64,000 nucleotides of DNA from Verrucomicrobiota bacterium (GTDB lineage: Bacteria; Verrucomicrobiota; Verrucomicrobiia; Opitutales; Opitutaceae). Of this stretch, positions 44,197-52,047 are shown in pieces. Below the pieces are notes generated by a model, which worked only from the letters and a program-made list of their open reading frames with translations, searched no databases and was not told the origin of the DNA. The position numbers and the translations under genes were made by a program. How positions within the stretch are numbered: position 1 is the first letter of the stretch; the number at the start of each line of letters is the position of its first letter. Where the stretch lies: contig JADKHC010000016.1 in assembly GCA_016721945.1 (NCBI GenBank), positions 1 to 64,000 of the forward strand, read 5' to 3'.

Positions 44197-44329
44197 GTAA
44201 AGGGTCGGCGAATCTCACGGCCGCCCGGGGTACTGTCAATCCCTTCTTCGGCTTGCTTCGCACCGTGTTGTAAATGCTGCATTTCCCGTTGATTAAGTGT
44301 GTTTCAAGGCGATGCTGGTTACTTCAGTT

Positions 44330-45103
44330 ATGCAGCGGCTGCGTATCGTCACGTATAATATCGCCCATGGGCGCGGCCTTCAGCCGATTCAAGGGCTGAC
44401 GTCGCGTCGGCGTATTCGCTCGATTTTGCTGCGGATGGCCAAGCTGATCGAAAAGCTCAACCCGGACGTCGTGGCGTTGCAGGAGATCGATCAAAATTCG
44501 ACTTGGGCGGGAAACTTCGACCAGTTGGAGTTTTTGCGTGAGTTTACGGGCTTTCCTTATGCGGTTTTTGGCATCAACAACCGGCGCACCGGGCTCCTGA
44601 AGCTCAACTACGGCAATGCTTTTCTTTCGCGCCACCCGATTGCCGAGTGGGAAAACATCACGTTTGGCCAGAAGCGCATGGGCGAAAAAGGTTTTTTGTT
44701 CGCCGAGCTCGATGTCCACGGGAAGCGCGTGCCGCTGGTCAACATGCACCTGCACTACCGTTCGCGCGCGCATCGCATCAAGCAGGTCGATCAGGTCATG
44801 GCGTATCTCAACAAGAAGCGGGCGCTCCGTCATGCGCACTGGGCGGTGCCGCCGATCGTCTGCGGCGACATGAACAATCCTTCGCACACAGCCGACGCCA
44901 CGGCTTCACTCTTCAAGTATTTTTCTCTGCACGGGAATTACTCCCTGCACCCACAGAAGGCGCGCACGTTTCCCTCGCCGATGCCACGTCGCATGCTCGA
45001 TTTCGTTTTTCTGCCGCCGGAATGCGTGGAGGTTTACTGCCTGGTCGTGCGCACGATGCTTTCCGATCACCGGCCGGTGATGGTGGAGTGTAGAATCTCG
45101 TAG
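44330..45103 (+). CDS. Endonuclease/exonuclease/phosphatase-family metal-dependent hydrolase
   Basis: The ~257-residue product has the EEP fold motifs: RIVTYNIAHG (metal-binding Asn), DVVALQEID (catalytic Glu), VNMHLHYRS (His), PPIVCGDMNNP (Asp/Asn) and a final LSDHRPVMVE (Asp-His). Members cleave phosphodiesters in nucleic acids, lipids or inositol phosphates; the exact substrate cannot be told. There is no signal peptide at this start. In-frame ATGs at 44297 and 44312 are alternatives; 44330 begins right at the domain. Confidence 0.85.
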   Translation: MQRLRIVTYNIAHGRGLQPIQGLTSRRRIRSILLRMAKLIEKLNPDVVALQEIDQNSTWAGNFDQLEFLREFTGFPYAVFGINNRRTGLLKLNYGNAFLSRHPIAEWENITFGQKRMGEKGFLFAELDVHGKRVPLVNMHLHYRSRAHRIKQVDQVMAYLNKKRALRHAHWAVPPIVCGDMNNPSHTADATASLFKYFSLHGNYSLHPQKARTFPSPMPRRMLDFVFLPPECVEVYCLVVRTMLSDHRPVMVECRIS

Positions 45104-45145
45104 GGTCGCCTCTTATTCGTAGCGCCAATCTCATGCCTGTTTTCT

Positions 45146-45224
45146 GTCATTCTGAGCGGAGCGAAGAATCCAGTTGGGCTGTGCTGCAACGTTAAGCTGG
45201 ATTCTTCGCTCCGCTCAGAATGAC
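45146..45224. repeat. Perfect 28-bp inverted repeat with 23-base loop
   Basis: The left arm 45146-45173 (GTCATTCTGAGCGGAGCG, then AAGAATCCAG) and the right arm 45197-45224 are exact reverse complements. The TCATTCTGAGCGGAGCGAAG unit is a known type of intergenic repeat seen in many unrelated bacteria. It lies between the EEP-family gene and trpA and would form a very stable hairpin in either transcript. Confidence 0.85.
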
Positions 45225-45365
45225 AAACTTAAGGAGTCAGCAGCGTTTCCGAAGCTGTGCCGGCCTGCTTACACGCATGCTGGGTCTGATCGCTGAAAAA
45301 TCGCTTTGCGCCGCAGCGGTCTTTTGTCAGTTGTCACCTTTGCGCCTGTTCGGCGCGCATAATCC

Positions 45366-46169
45366 ATGGATCGCATCGCCCAAGCTTTTGCCCGTGCCCG
45401 TTCTGAAAATCGCGCCTGTTTCGTGGCGTACCTTTGCGCGGGCGATCCCGACTTGGAAACCTCGATCTCTGCGTGCCGCGCGGTGCTGGAAAATGGTGTC
45501 GACGTGCTCGAACTCGGCGTGCCGTTTTCCGATCCGCTGGCCGATGGGCTGACCAATCAACTCGCCGCCCAGCGTGCGCTTGAGAGCGGTATGACGGCCG
45601 CTAGGGTCTTTGAACTGGTTCGGCGCATCCGCGAATTCAGCCAGGTGCCGATCGTCTTCTACACTTACTACAATCTCGTTTTTGCCAACGGCGTCGAAAA
45701 CTACGTGCGCCTGGCGCGCGAAGCCGGTGTCGATGGGCTACTCACGCTCGATCTTCCCCCAGAGGAAGCAGGCGAGGTCGTCGCGGCTTGCGGCAAGCAC
45801 GACATGAAGACGGTCTTCATTGTTGCCCCGACGACGCCGAATGCGCGCCTGCCGATCATCACGGCTGCAGCGACGGGTTTCATTTACTATGTCTCCCGTG
45901 AAGGCGTGACGGGCGTGCGCGACCAGGTCGCGGCCAACATTCCCGAGGCGGTCGCGCGTATCAAGGCAGTTGCTAAAAATCTGCCGGTGGTGGTTGGTTT
46001 TGGTATTTCCACGCGGGCCCATGTGACCGAGGTCGCCGCTCATGCCGATGGCGTGGTGATCGGTAGTGCGTTGGTGAACTGCATTCGCGATAATCTTAGC
46101 CAGCGCGAACGGATTGCACCTGCGCTCGCGGCGAAGGCTGCTGATTTTGCGCTGGGCGTCGGGCGTTAA
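45366..46169 (+). CDS. trpA: Tryptophan synthase alpha subunit
   Basis: The 267-residue product is a TIM-barrel TrpA: AYLCAGDPDLETS, VLELGVPFSDPLADG (with the catalytic Glu and Asp), GVDGLLTLDLPPEEA, GFIYYVSREGVTG and VVVGFGISTRAHV. It cleaves indole-3-glycerol phosphate and passes indole to TrpB. No other trp genes are next to it, so the pathway is split in this genome. The response regulator gene follows by 17 bases and may be co-transcribed. Confidence 0.95.
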   Translation: MDRIAQAFARARSENRACFVAYLCAGDPDLETSISACRAVLENGVDVLELGVPFSDPLADGLTNQLAAQRALESGMTAARVFELVRRIREFSQVPIVFYTYYNLVFANGVENYVRLAREAGVDGLLTLDLPPEEAGEVVAACGKHDMKTVFIVAPTTPNARLPIITAAATGFIYYVSREGVTGVRDQVAANIPEAVARIKAVAKNLPVVVGFGISTRAHVTEVAAHADGVVIGSALVNCIRDNLSQRERIAPALAAKAADFALGVGR

Positions 46170-46186
46170 ACTGCACTTATTGCACT

Positions 46187-47101
46187 ATGCCCCGTAGAGT
46201 ACTCCTTATCGACGATGACCGGATGCAGTGCATGCTCACGAAGGCGCACTTCGCGAAATTTCGTCAGGAGAAGTACGAAGTCGATTGGGCGGAAACCTAC
46301 GAGAAAGGTCTAAGAAAATTACTGAGCGGCGAATACACCGTTTGCCTGCTCGATTACCAGCTGGGCGAACGCGATGGGCTTGCGCTCATCCGCGAGGCCA
46401 TTGCGGCTGGCTGTCATGTGCCGATTATTTTTCTGACAGCTGAAACCGGTGAAAACATCGACATTTTGGCGATGGAGGCAGGTGCGCTCGACTATTTGAT
46501 CAAGGGCGAGATTACCACGCAGTCGCTCGAACGCTCCCTGCGTTATGCGCTGAAACTCGGCGATACGATGGAAGCGTTGCGCCAGCTCGCCACGCACGAT
46601 GCGCTCACCGGGCTGCTCAATCGGCGCGAGTTCGACCGCATTCTGATCGAAGAGCATGAGCGCGCAAAACGCTTTGGCCGCTCGTATGCGATCGTGACGC
46701 TCGACCTGGATCATTTCAAAAAAGTGAACGATACTTACGGCCATCCGGCGGGCGATCTTGTGCTTAAGACGGTAGCCAAGCGCATCGGACAGCAATTGCG
46801 GAGCGTTGATCGCTTTGCCCGTGTCGGTGGCGAGGAGTTCGCCATTGTACTGACTGAGGTCGATTTTGTGACGGTTTCGGAGGTCGCCAAACGAATCGTC
46901 GAAATGGTTGCGCGTATGCCCGTGCTGCTTGAAAACGGAACCAAACTGCCCGTGACGGTAAGCGCTGGTTCGGCATCGATGCCGAAAAATGCAGCCGATC
47001 CCGCCGCTTTGATTCGGATTTCGGACAAGGCGCTGTATGAGGCCAAGCAGCGCGGCCGCAACCGAGCGGTGGCAGCTGTCGAGCTCACACCGGCAGAGTA
47101 G
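46187..47101 (+). CDS. Response regulator with GGDEF diguanylate cyclase domain
   Basis: The 304-residue product has a receiver domain (LLIDDDRM, phospho-Asp in VCLLDYQLGERDG, Thr in FLTAET, Lys in DYLIKGEI with the usual following Pro replaced by Gly). A GGDEF domain follows: DALTGLLNRREFDRIL, DLDHFKKVNDTYGHPAGDL and the active-site loop GGEEF. The intact GGEEF predicts c-di-GMP synthesis. No inhibitory RxxD site is obvious upstream of the loop. Phosphorylation by an unlinked kinase would control it. Confidence 0.93.
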   Translation: MPRRVLLIDDDRMQCMLTKAHFAKFRQEKYEVDWAETYEKGLRKLLSGEYTVCLLDYQLGERDGLALIREAIAAGCHVPIIFLTAETGENIDILAMEAGALDYLIKGEITTQSLERSLRYALKLGDTMEALRQLATHDALTGLLNRREFDRILIEEHERAKRFGRSYAIVTLDLDHFKKVNDTYGHPAGDLVLKTVAKRIGQQLRSVDRFARVGGEEFAIVLTEVDFVTVSEVAKRIVEMVARMPVLLENGTKLPVTVSAGSASMPKNAADPAALIRISDKALYEAKQRGRNRAVAAVELTPAE

Positions 47102-47135
47102 TGGGCTTCGCCCTAGTTGGAACGATGCATTAAAG

Positions 47136-47211
47136 GGTGGAGCCCGTTGTCCCTAACGGGCTGGTTCGTGAGCGTTTCCGATCAAGCCCGATGAGGACAT
47201 CGGGATCCACC
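47136..47211 (+). repeat. ~76-bp palindromic intergenic repeat, copy A
   Basis: The element begins GGTGGAGCCCGTTGTCCC and ends GGGATCCACC. Inside, AGCCCGTT/AACGGGCT forms an 8-bp stem and CCCGATG/CATCGGG a second. It is the same family as 36119-36193. It lies just after the diguanylate cyclase gene and could act as a transcript end. Confidence 0.75.
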
Positions 47212-47311
47212 TTCTGCACAGCGCTTTACCCTCGAAGCCGCGCTTCAACTGCATCGTTTGTCGACACGAGGTCGTGCCTTGCAGGCCAGATGATCCTTAA
47301 TTCCGTAGTTG

Positions 47312-47451
47312 AAACCGCTAATTATCGCTAATTGGCGCTAAATCAGAGACATCGATAAAAACACCTTTTCACCTGCCAGGTGAACTCCTTTGCCGCGTAG
47401 ACCGGTGGCTAACTTCCGAAATTAGCGGCGATTAGCGATAATTAGCGGTTA
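47312..47451. repeat. Inverted repeat built from GCTAATTA/TAATTAGC units
   Basis: AACCGCTAATTATCGCTAAT (47313-47332) and its exact reverse complement ATTAGCGATAATTAGCGGTT (47431-47450) flank about 100 bases. The AATTAGCG unit is repeated within each arm. The element fills the gap between the diguanylate cyclase gene and the end of prsR. Confidence 0.75.
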
Positions 47452-47489
47452 AACAACTGCTGTTTTTAGGATGATTCGAGACGTTGGCT

Positions 47490-48860
47490 TTACTCGCGTT
47501 CGGGCCCGCTTTTGTTGATTCCCAGCTTTTCCATCAGCTCATAAAAGGTGGGGCGGCTGATCCCGAGTTCGGTGGCGGCGGCGGTTATCTTGTTGTTATG
47601 TTTGCGGAGGGCTTGCTGCAGAAGTTCGCGTTCGAGCGCTTCACGCGCTTCTTTTAGTGTGCTTCCGATGCGATTTGAACTGGTTGCGTTCGTAAGCTCA
47701 AGGTCCTGAGCCGAGAGGCGTTTCTCGCCGCCCATGATCACGGCGCGGCGAACGCGATTCTGGAGTTCGCGCACATTTCCTGGCCAGTCGTGACGTTGAA
47801 TCGCGCGTTGTGCTTCGGGCGCAAAGCTGAGGCCGGCTTTTCCGCTTTCGCTGGCAAATTGCTGGAGAAAGGATTGCGCGAGGAAGAGGATGTCGCCTTC
47901 GCGATTGCGCAGGGCGGGCAGGGCGATTTGTACAACGGCGAGCCGGTAGAAAAGATCTTCGCGAAACGAACCATCTAACATGCCTTTTTTTAGGTCGGCG
48001 TTGGTGGCGGCGACAACCCGGGTATCGACCGGGATTTCCTGGCGCCCGCCGACGCGTTCGATGCAGCGTTCCTGCAGGAACCTTAGGAGTTTGACTTGGA
48101 TCGGCAGTGGGATTTCACCAACTTCGTCGAGGAAAAGCGTGCCGCCCGAGGCACCTTCGATCCGGCCTTTACGCTGGACGTGGGCGCCGGTAAAGGCGCC
48201 TTTTTCGTGGCCGAAAAGTTCACTCTCAATCAGCGTCTCGGGGATGGCACTGCAGTTGATGGCGACAAAGGGGCCGCTCTTGCGAGCGCTGCGGTTGTGG
48301 ATGGCGCGCGCGGTCATTTCCTTGCCGGTGCCGCTCTCGCCCAGAATGAGCACCGGGGCGTCGACGGTCGCGACTTTGCGGATGGTGTCGAAGACCACTT
48401 GCATCGGTGTGCTGGTTCCCAGAATCCCGTCGAAGGCGTCGCTCTGCAACCGGCCCTGCATCTCGCGGTATTCACGTTCTAGTTGGGCGACGTGGAAGCA
48501 GCGTTTCAAAAGCAATTTCAGATCGACCATTTCGACGGGCTTACCGAGAAAATCGTAGGCACCTGCGCCGATGGCTTGGAGCGCATTCGTCTTTTCGCCT
48601 TGGCCGGAGATGATGACGATCTTGGCCAGCGGGTCCACCGCGAGCAGTTCCGACAATGTTGCGAGACCTTCTTCCGGTGTCGCTGGATTGGGCGGCAGCC
48701 CTAGATCGAGCAGGACGACTGCGGGGTGTGCGGTGCGGAATTTTTCAACTGCTTCTGCGCGATCGCCCGCTTGCAGGATCTCATAATCCTGAGCCAGGGC
48801 CCATTTCATCTGGGTGCGAATCTCGTCGTCGTCATCGACGATCAAAAGTGTAGGTTTCAT
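47490..48860 (-). CDS. prsR: Sigma-54-dependent response regulator, PrsR type
   Basis: The 456-residue product has a receiver domain (LLIVDDDDEIR, phospho-Asp in VVLLDLGLPPN, Lys in FLGKPVEM). An AAA+ sigma-54 activator domain follows (GESGTGKE Walker A, ELFGHEKGAFTGA with the GAFTGA sigma-54 loop, GGTLFLDEVGEIP Walker B). The Fis-type DNA-binding helix is NNKITAAATELGISRPTFYE. The receiver linker and overall sequence match the PEP-CTERM-associated regulator PrsR. It overlaps the prsK stop by four bases, so the two are translationally coupled. The nearby sigma-54 promoter at 51275-51290 is its likely target. Confidence 0.9.
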   Translation of the reverse strand: MKPTLLIVDDDDEIRTQMKWALAQDYEILQAGDRAEAVEKFRTAHPAVVLLDLGLPPNPATPEEGLATLSELLAVDPLAKIVIISGQGEKTNALQAIGAGAYDFLGKPVEMVDLKLLLKRCFHVAQLEREYREMQGRLQSDAFDGILGTSTPMQVVFDTIRKVATVDAPVLILGESGTGKEMTARAIHNRSARKSGPFVAINCSAIPETLIESELFGHEKGAFTGAHVQRKGRIEGASGGTLFLDEVGEIPLPIQVKLLRFLQERCIERVGGRQEIPVDTRVVAATNADLKKGMLDGSFREDLFYRLAVVQIALPALRNREGDILFLAQSFLQQFASESGKAGLSFAPEAQRAIQRHDWPGNVRELQNRVRRAVIMGGEKRLSAQDLELTNATSSNRIGSTLKEAREALERELLQQALRKHNNKITAAATELGISRPTFYELMEKLGINKSGPERE

Positions 48861-50974
48861 CGGGCACTGGGGGTAAGAGGTAGGGGCAGAAATACTCGGA
48901 AAGTGGTGCCTTGACCGGACGAACTTTCAACCGCAATCCGACCGCCGTGCGCTTCCACGATCATTTTGCTTTGGAACATGCCGATCCCGAGGCCGTTTTT
49001 CTTTGTCGTCTGGAATGGGCGAAAGAGCGAGCGAGCGAGAAATTCCTCAGTCATGCCGCAGCCGTCGTCGGCAGCCGTGAGAACCGCCCAAGAACCCTCC
49101 TGGATCGTGCGAATGCGGAGGCGTCCCTTGCCGTTTGTGGCCTCGCGCGCGTTCAGCACCAGGTTAATGATTACTTTTGAAAACTGGTCGTTATCGACAA
49201 GAATGTTAGGTACTTTAGCCAGTTCGGCTTCGATGATGAACCCAGTGCCTTGCTCGAAACTCGCCAGTGCGTTCGTGACGATTGCGTTTAAGTCGGATTC
49301 CCTAGCCTGGATTTTAAGCTCTTTGCGGAGTTCGCTGAGGCGGCTTATCAGATGATTGATGTGGGCGACGGATTTACCCACGCCGCGCAGCGCGTCCTGC
49401 CTGAACTCGGGATCGTCGAAATGCGTGGGCAAGTTTTGCAGCATCAAACTCAGTGTTGACGCCGCGTTCTTCAGATCATGCACAAAAAACGCCGCCATGG
49501 TTTGGAATGCTTCGTGTTCACGGGACTGAAGGAGTCGCTGCGAGAGGCGCACATTCAACAACCCGGAGGAGACGTGTTCGCCGATAGTTTTGAGCAGATC
49601 GAAATCTTGGAGCGTAAAAGGCGTTCCGCCGACGCGGTCGCCAAGAATGATCACTGCCAACACTTCGCCGCGCGAAACGATCGGCACGCAAACACGGTTG
49701 CCGCCTTTATGAAATTCATCGGGGTGACAACGCCGCAAGACCACGGCCCACATCTCGCTCGGTTTCTCGATGTCCGTGGGGTCGATGTGTTCACGGAGAT
49801 GCTGAACCACGAGTGCGGTACCCGCGGAGTCTGGCTTTAGCTCACGAGCCCGATCCTCCGTGAGGGACGTGGAGGCGGCAAGGACGAGCTCATTCCTACT
49901 GTCGTCCAAGACCCAGAAAGTGACGCAAAGTGATTTGAAAGTATCCGCGAGCTGCGCCACGACGGCTTGGCAAAACTCTTTCTGTTCGACCCGAGAAGCA
50001 GTTACTTCGGTGAAGCGGCTCCAGACCGTCTGGTAATCGTAGAACGGGCGTTTAAAATGGCGGCTGACGAAGCGCCGTACATAGAGATTTATCCGGTCCG
50101 ATTGCAGCAGGACGGCCAGGATAACCAACGCGACCAATACAATAAATGCTTTGAGCGCGAACGAATCGTCACCGCCAAAATAAGTGACCAACGAGGCCAG
50201 AATCCCGATAAGCACCAGATAAATTCCCGCCAGAAAAACCGTGACCGAACCCTGCAGCACCGACTGCGAAGGATGAACGTTCAAAGCGATGGGCTCCGAC
50301 CGGAAGATCGAGCGAAAAATCAGCAAGGTCGCCACCAGCAGAGCTCCGGAATTTATCGCCTCCATGGAAAGATTCACCTCCCGGTACAGCAGGGCCTGGC
50401 TGGCGGTGAACACACGGATGATGAACAATACCGCCACGCCCATGAGCATGAATTTGATGCGCCAGCGGATCATGCCAACGGAGGCTCGAAAGCTACGCTC
50501 CAGATTCATCAACACCAAGATGGCGCTGATCAAAAGCAGCAGGTAGCGCAAGGCGCCAAGTCCGGTTAAGGCAAAATGGAACGTCGGCACAGTATCCCGC
50601 GAATACGTGAGAATCGGCAGACTTTGCGGAATAAAAACGAGGCCGATAGGCGCGATGAAAGCCCCAATCAACAGCCATCGCCAACGTTGGATAAACACGC
50701 GTGCATTCTCGCGTGCGTAGGCGAGACTGAAGAGCAGCCAAAAACCAGGAAGAAAAGCTGCCGCAACTCCACGATACCGCAGCCAGTGATTCAATTGCTC
50801 CGGTACCTCAGCGTGAGAGGCAAAACCGCCGAATATACGCTCGACCGCAAAAGCCAGCATGCCACCGACAAACGCCCAAAGCGCGATTGACCGACCGGCC
50901 CGCAGGGCTGCAATTAACGCCAAAATACCCGCGCCGGTTGCGCTTAAGAACGTAAGGATCTCGGCAGTATGCAT
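48857..50974 (-). CDS. prsK: PEP-CTERM-associated sensor histidine kinase, PrsK type
   Basis: The 705-residue product has about nine N-terminal membrane helices, a cytoplasmic GAF-like domain (about residues 330-470) and a kinase core. The core has the phospho-His in FFVHDLKNAASTL, the N box NLVLNAREATNG, and G boxes DDGCGM and GLGIGMF. The layout and the HDLKN motif match PrsK, the kinase found with exosortase/PEP-CTERM systems. No exosortase gene is in the window. ATG 50974. Confidence 0.9.
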   Translation of the reverse strand: MHTAEILTFLSATGAGILALIAALRAGRSIALWAFVGGMLAFAVERIFGGFASHAEVPEQLNHWLRYRGVAAAFLPGFWLLFSLAYARENARVFIQRWRWLLIGAFIAPIGLVFIPQSLPILTYSRDTVPTFHFALTGLGALRYLLLLISAILVLMNLERSFRASVGMIRWRIKFMLMGVAVLFIIRVFTASQALLYREVNLSMEAINSGALLVATLLIFRSIFRSEPIALNVHPSQSVLQGSVTVFLAGIYLVLIGILASLVTYFGGDDSFALKAFIVLVALVILAVLLQSDRINLYVRRFVSRHFKRPFYDYQTVWSRFTEVTASRVEQKEFCQAVVAQLADTFKSLCVTFWVLDDSRNELVLAASTSLTEDRARELKPDSAGTALVVQHLREHIDPTDIEKPSEMWAVVLRRCHPDEFHKGGNRVCVPIVSRGEVLAVIILGDRVGGTPFTLQDFDLLKTIGEHVSSGLLNVRLSQRLLQSREHEAFQTMAAFFVHDLKNAASTLSLMLQNLPTHFDDPEFRQDALRGVGKSVAHINHLISRLSELRKELKIQARESDLNAIVTNALASFEQGTGFIIEAELAKVPNILVDNDQFSKVIINLVLNAREATNGKGRLRIRTIQEGSWAVLTAADDGCGMTEEFLARSLFRPFQTTKKNGLGIGMFQSKMIVEAHGGRIAVESSSGQGTTFRVFLPLPLTPSAR

Positions 50975-51161
50975 TAGTCTGGTGCCTGAAAACTGTCGGA
51001 AGAGTACCTTCGGTTCAATGCTGGTTTATCAACAACTACAGCGCTCAATGCCCGTATTCGGAACTGTGCCACTTGAGGCTGCGATCACGGGACTATCCAC
51101 ATATGCCACCCTCGGGCTGCTAATCGGTTCCGGAAAGAGCGATGTCGTGGACTGTAATATT

Positions 51162-51177
51162 CTCCGAAAGCGTCGGG
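51162..51177 (+). promoter_or_regulatory. Possible enhancer site for PrsR
   Basis: TCCGA-AAGCG-TCGGGA is an imperfect dyad about 130 bases upstream of the predicted sigma-54 transcription start, the normal distance for an NtrC-type activator site. A palindromic TTCCGGAA lies 30 bases further upstream. Binding by PrsR is an inference. Confidence 0.35.
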
Positions 51178-51274
51178 AATGTTGACACTTTATGGGCTTA
51201 ACTCAAGCGGTGTGCATTGCGATAAGTTACTTAAGATATTATAGAATAACAGTTAAATGAATATGTCACATCGC

Positions 51275-51290
51275 TGGCACAACCTGTGCA
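51275..51290 (+). promoter_or_regulatory. Sigma-54 promoter of the VPD-CTERM gene
   Basis: TGGCACAACCTGTGCA matches the -24/-12 pattern TGGCAC-N5-TTGC with one mismatch (TGTGC for TTTGC/TTGC). The GG and GC doublets are separated by exactly ten bases, as required. Transcription would start near 51301, giving a leader of about 21 bases before the ATG at 51322. Confidence 0.75.
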
Positions 51291-51321
51291 TGCATAAAAT
51301 GCAGGTCCACCTAACATCAAA

Positions 51322-51825
51322 ATGAAAAAAGCAATCCTCTCAATCCTCTTAAGCTTATCGGTCGTCGCCAGTGTGCAGGCCGTTAGCTACTCGGATAACA
51401 ATCCGGCCAACGTGTGGCTGAATGTACTGAATCCGTCATACACGGGTGAATTCACTCTGGCTGGCTACAACCCGACCACCGAAACCATCACTACTGCTTC
51501 AGCAGTCTTCACCTTTGCCGACCTTATCGGCAGCGAGAGCTTCGTCGTGAATCTGACGGGCGATGTGCTGTCGCAGGGTTCGTTCTTTGGCGTGTTGGCG
51601 CTCCCGACCAATATTTTAAACGGACTGATCACTTTGGATAGCACGGGTGCTCTTTCGTACACAGTTTCGCGCAAGACCGGTGAGTTCTGGCTCACCCATG
51701 CATCCCTGACCGCTGAGTCGACTGCCCGTCGCAATGTTCCTGATGCTGCTGCTACAGCGCTGCTCCTTGGTTTGGGCGTGATCGGAATGGTCGCGGCCAA
51801 GCGTCGTTTTGGTTCAGCTGCTTAA
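51322..51825 (+). CDS. Exported protein with VPD-type C-terminal sorting signal
   Basis: The 167-residue product has a signal peptide (MKKAILSILLSLSVVASVQA) and a beta-rich mature part of about 115 residues. Its C-terminal tripartite signal is VPDAAATALLLGLGVIGMVA followed by AKRRFG. The VPD motif, hydrophobic helix and Arg cluster match VPDSG/PEP-CTERM sorting signals processed by exosortases, although the usual SG after VPD is replaced by AA. It is preceded by a sigma-54 promoter, next to the PrsK/PrsR system, and followed by a strong terminator, so it forms a single-gene unit. The role may be in the extracellular matrix; the mature domain was not recognised. Confidence 0.85.
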   Translation: MKKAILSILLSLSVVASVQAVSYSDNNPANVWLNVLNPSYTGEFTLAGYNPTTETITTASAVFTFADLIGSESFVVNLTGDVLSQGSFFGVLALPTNILNGLITLDSTGALSYTVSRKTGEFWLTHASLTAESTARRNVPDAAATALLLGLGVIGMVAAKRRFGSAA

Positions 51826-51863
51826 GTTCAAGCAGTTCGAAGCTTAAAGCCATATAGCATAAA

Positions 51864-51891
51864 AGCCGCAGCTTAACGCTGCGGCTTTTTT
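51864..51891 (+). terminator. Rho-independent terminator of the VPD-CTERM gene
   Basis: AGCCGCAGC and GCTGCGGCT form a perfect 9-bp stem (51864-51872 with 51878-51886) with a five-base loop, followed by a run of Ts to 51891. It lies 38 bases after the stop codon. Confidence 0.9.
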
Positions 51892-52047
51892 GTGGGCTGA
51901 ACGGGCCAGTATCCTTTCTCGTTTCTTCGTTGAGGTTTTGCCTGCTGCATTGGACGCGCCCCGTGCAACCGTCTGCCATCATCTACTGCGCCATGTCAGT
52001 TTCGCGCAGGCTAATGCGAAAATGTGCCGATACTGGTTTATTAACCT

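Larger units (their letters stand above)
50975..51321. other. Divergent intergenic region with regulatory sites
   Basis: The region separates prsK and the VPD-CTERM gene. It holds the sigma-54 promoter (51275-51290) and several TCCGAA/TTCGGA-like words: TGTCGGAAGA at 50994, TTCCGGAAAG at 51128 and the dyad at 51162-51177. These may bind PrsR. No gene was recognised. Confidence 0.5.

Noticed and set aside
50859..51185. 108-codon plus-strand frame across the prsK start
   Set aside because: It overlaps prsK antisense and the regulatory region, with no start signal or family resemblance.
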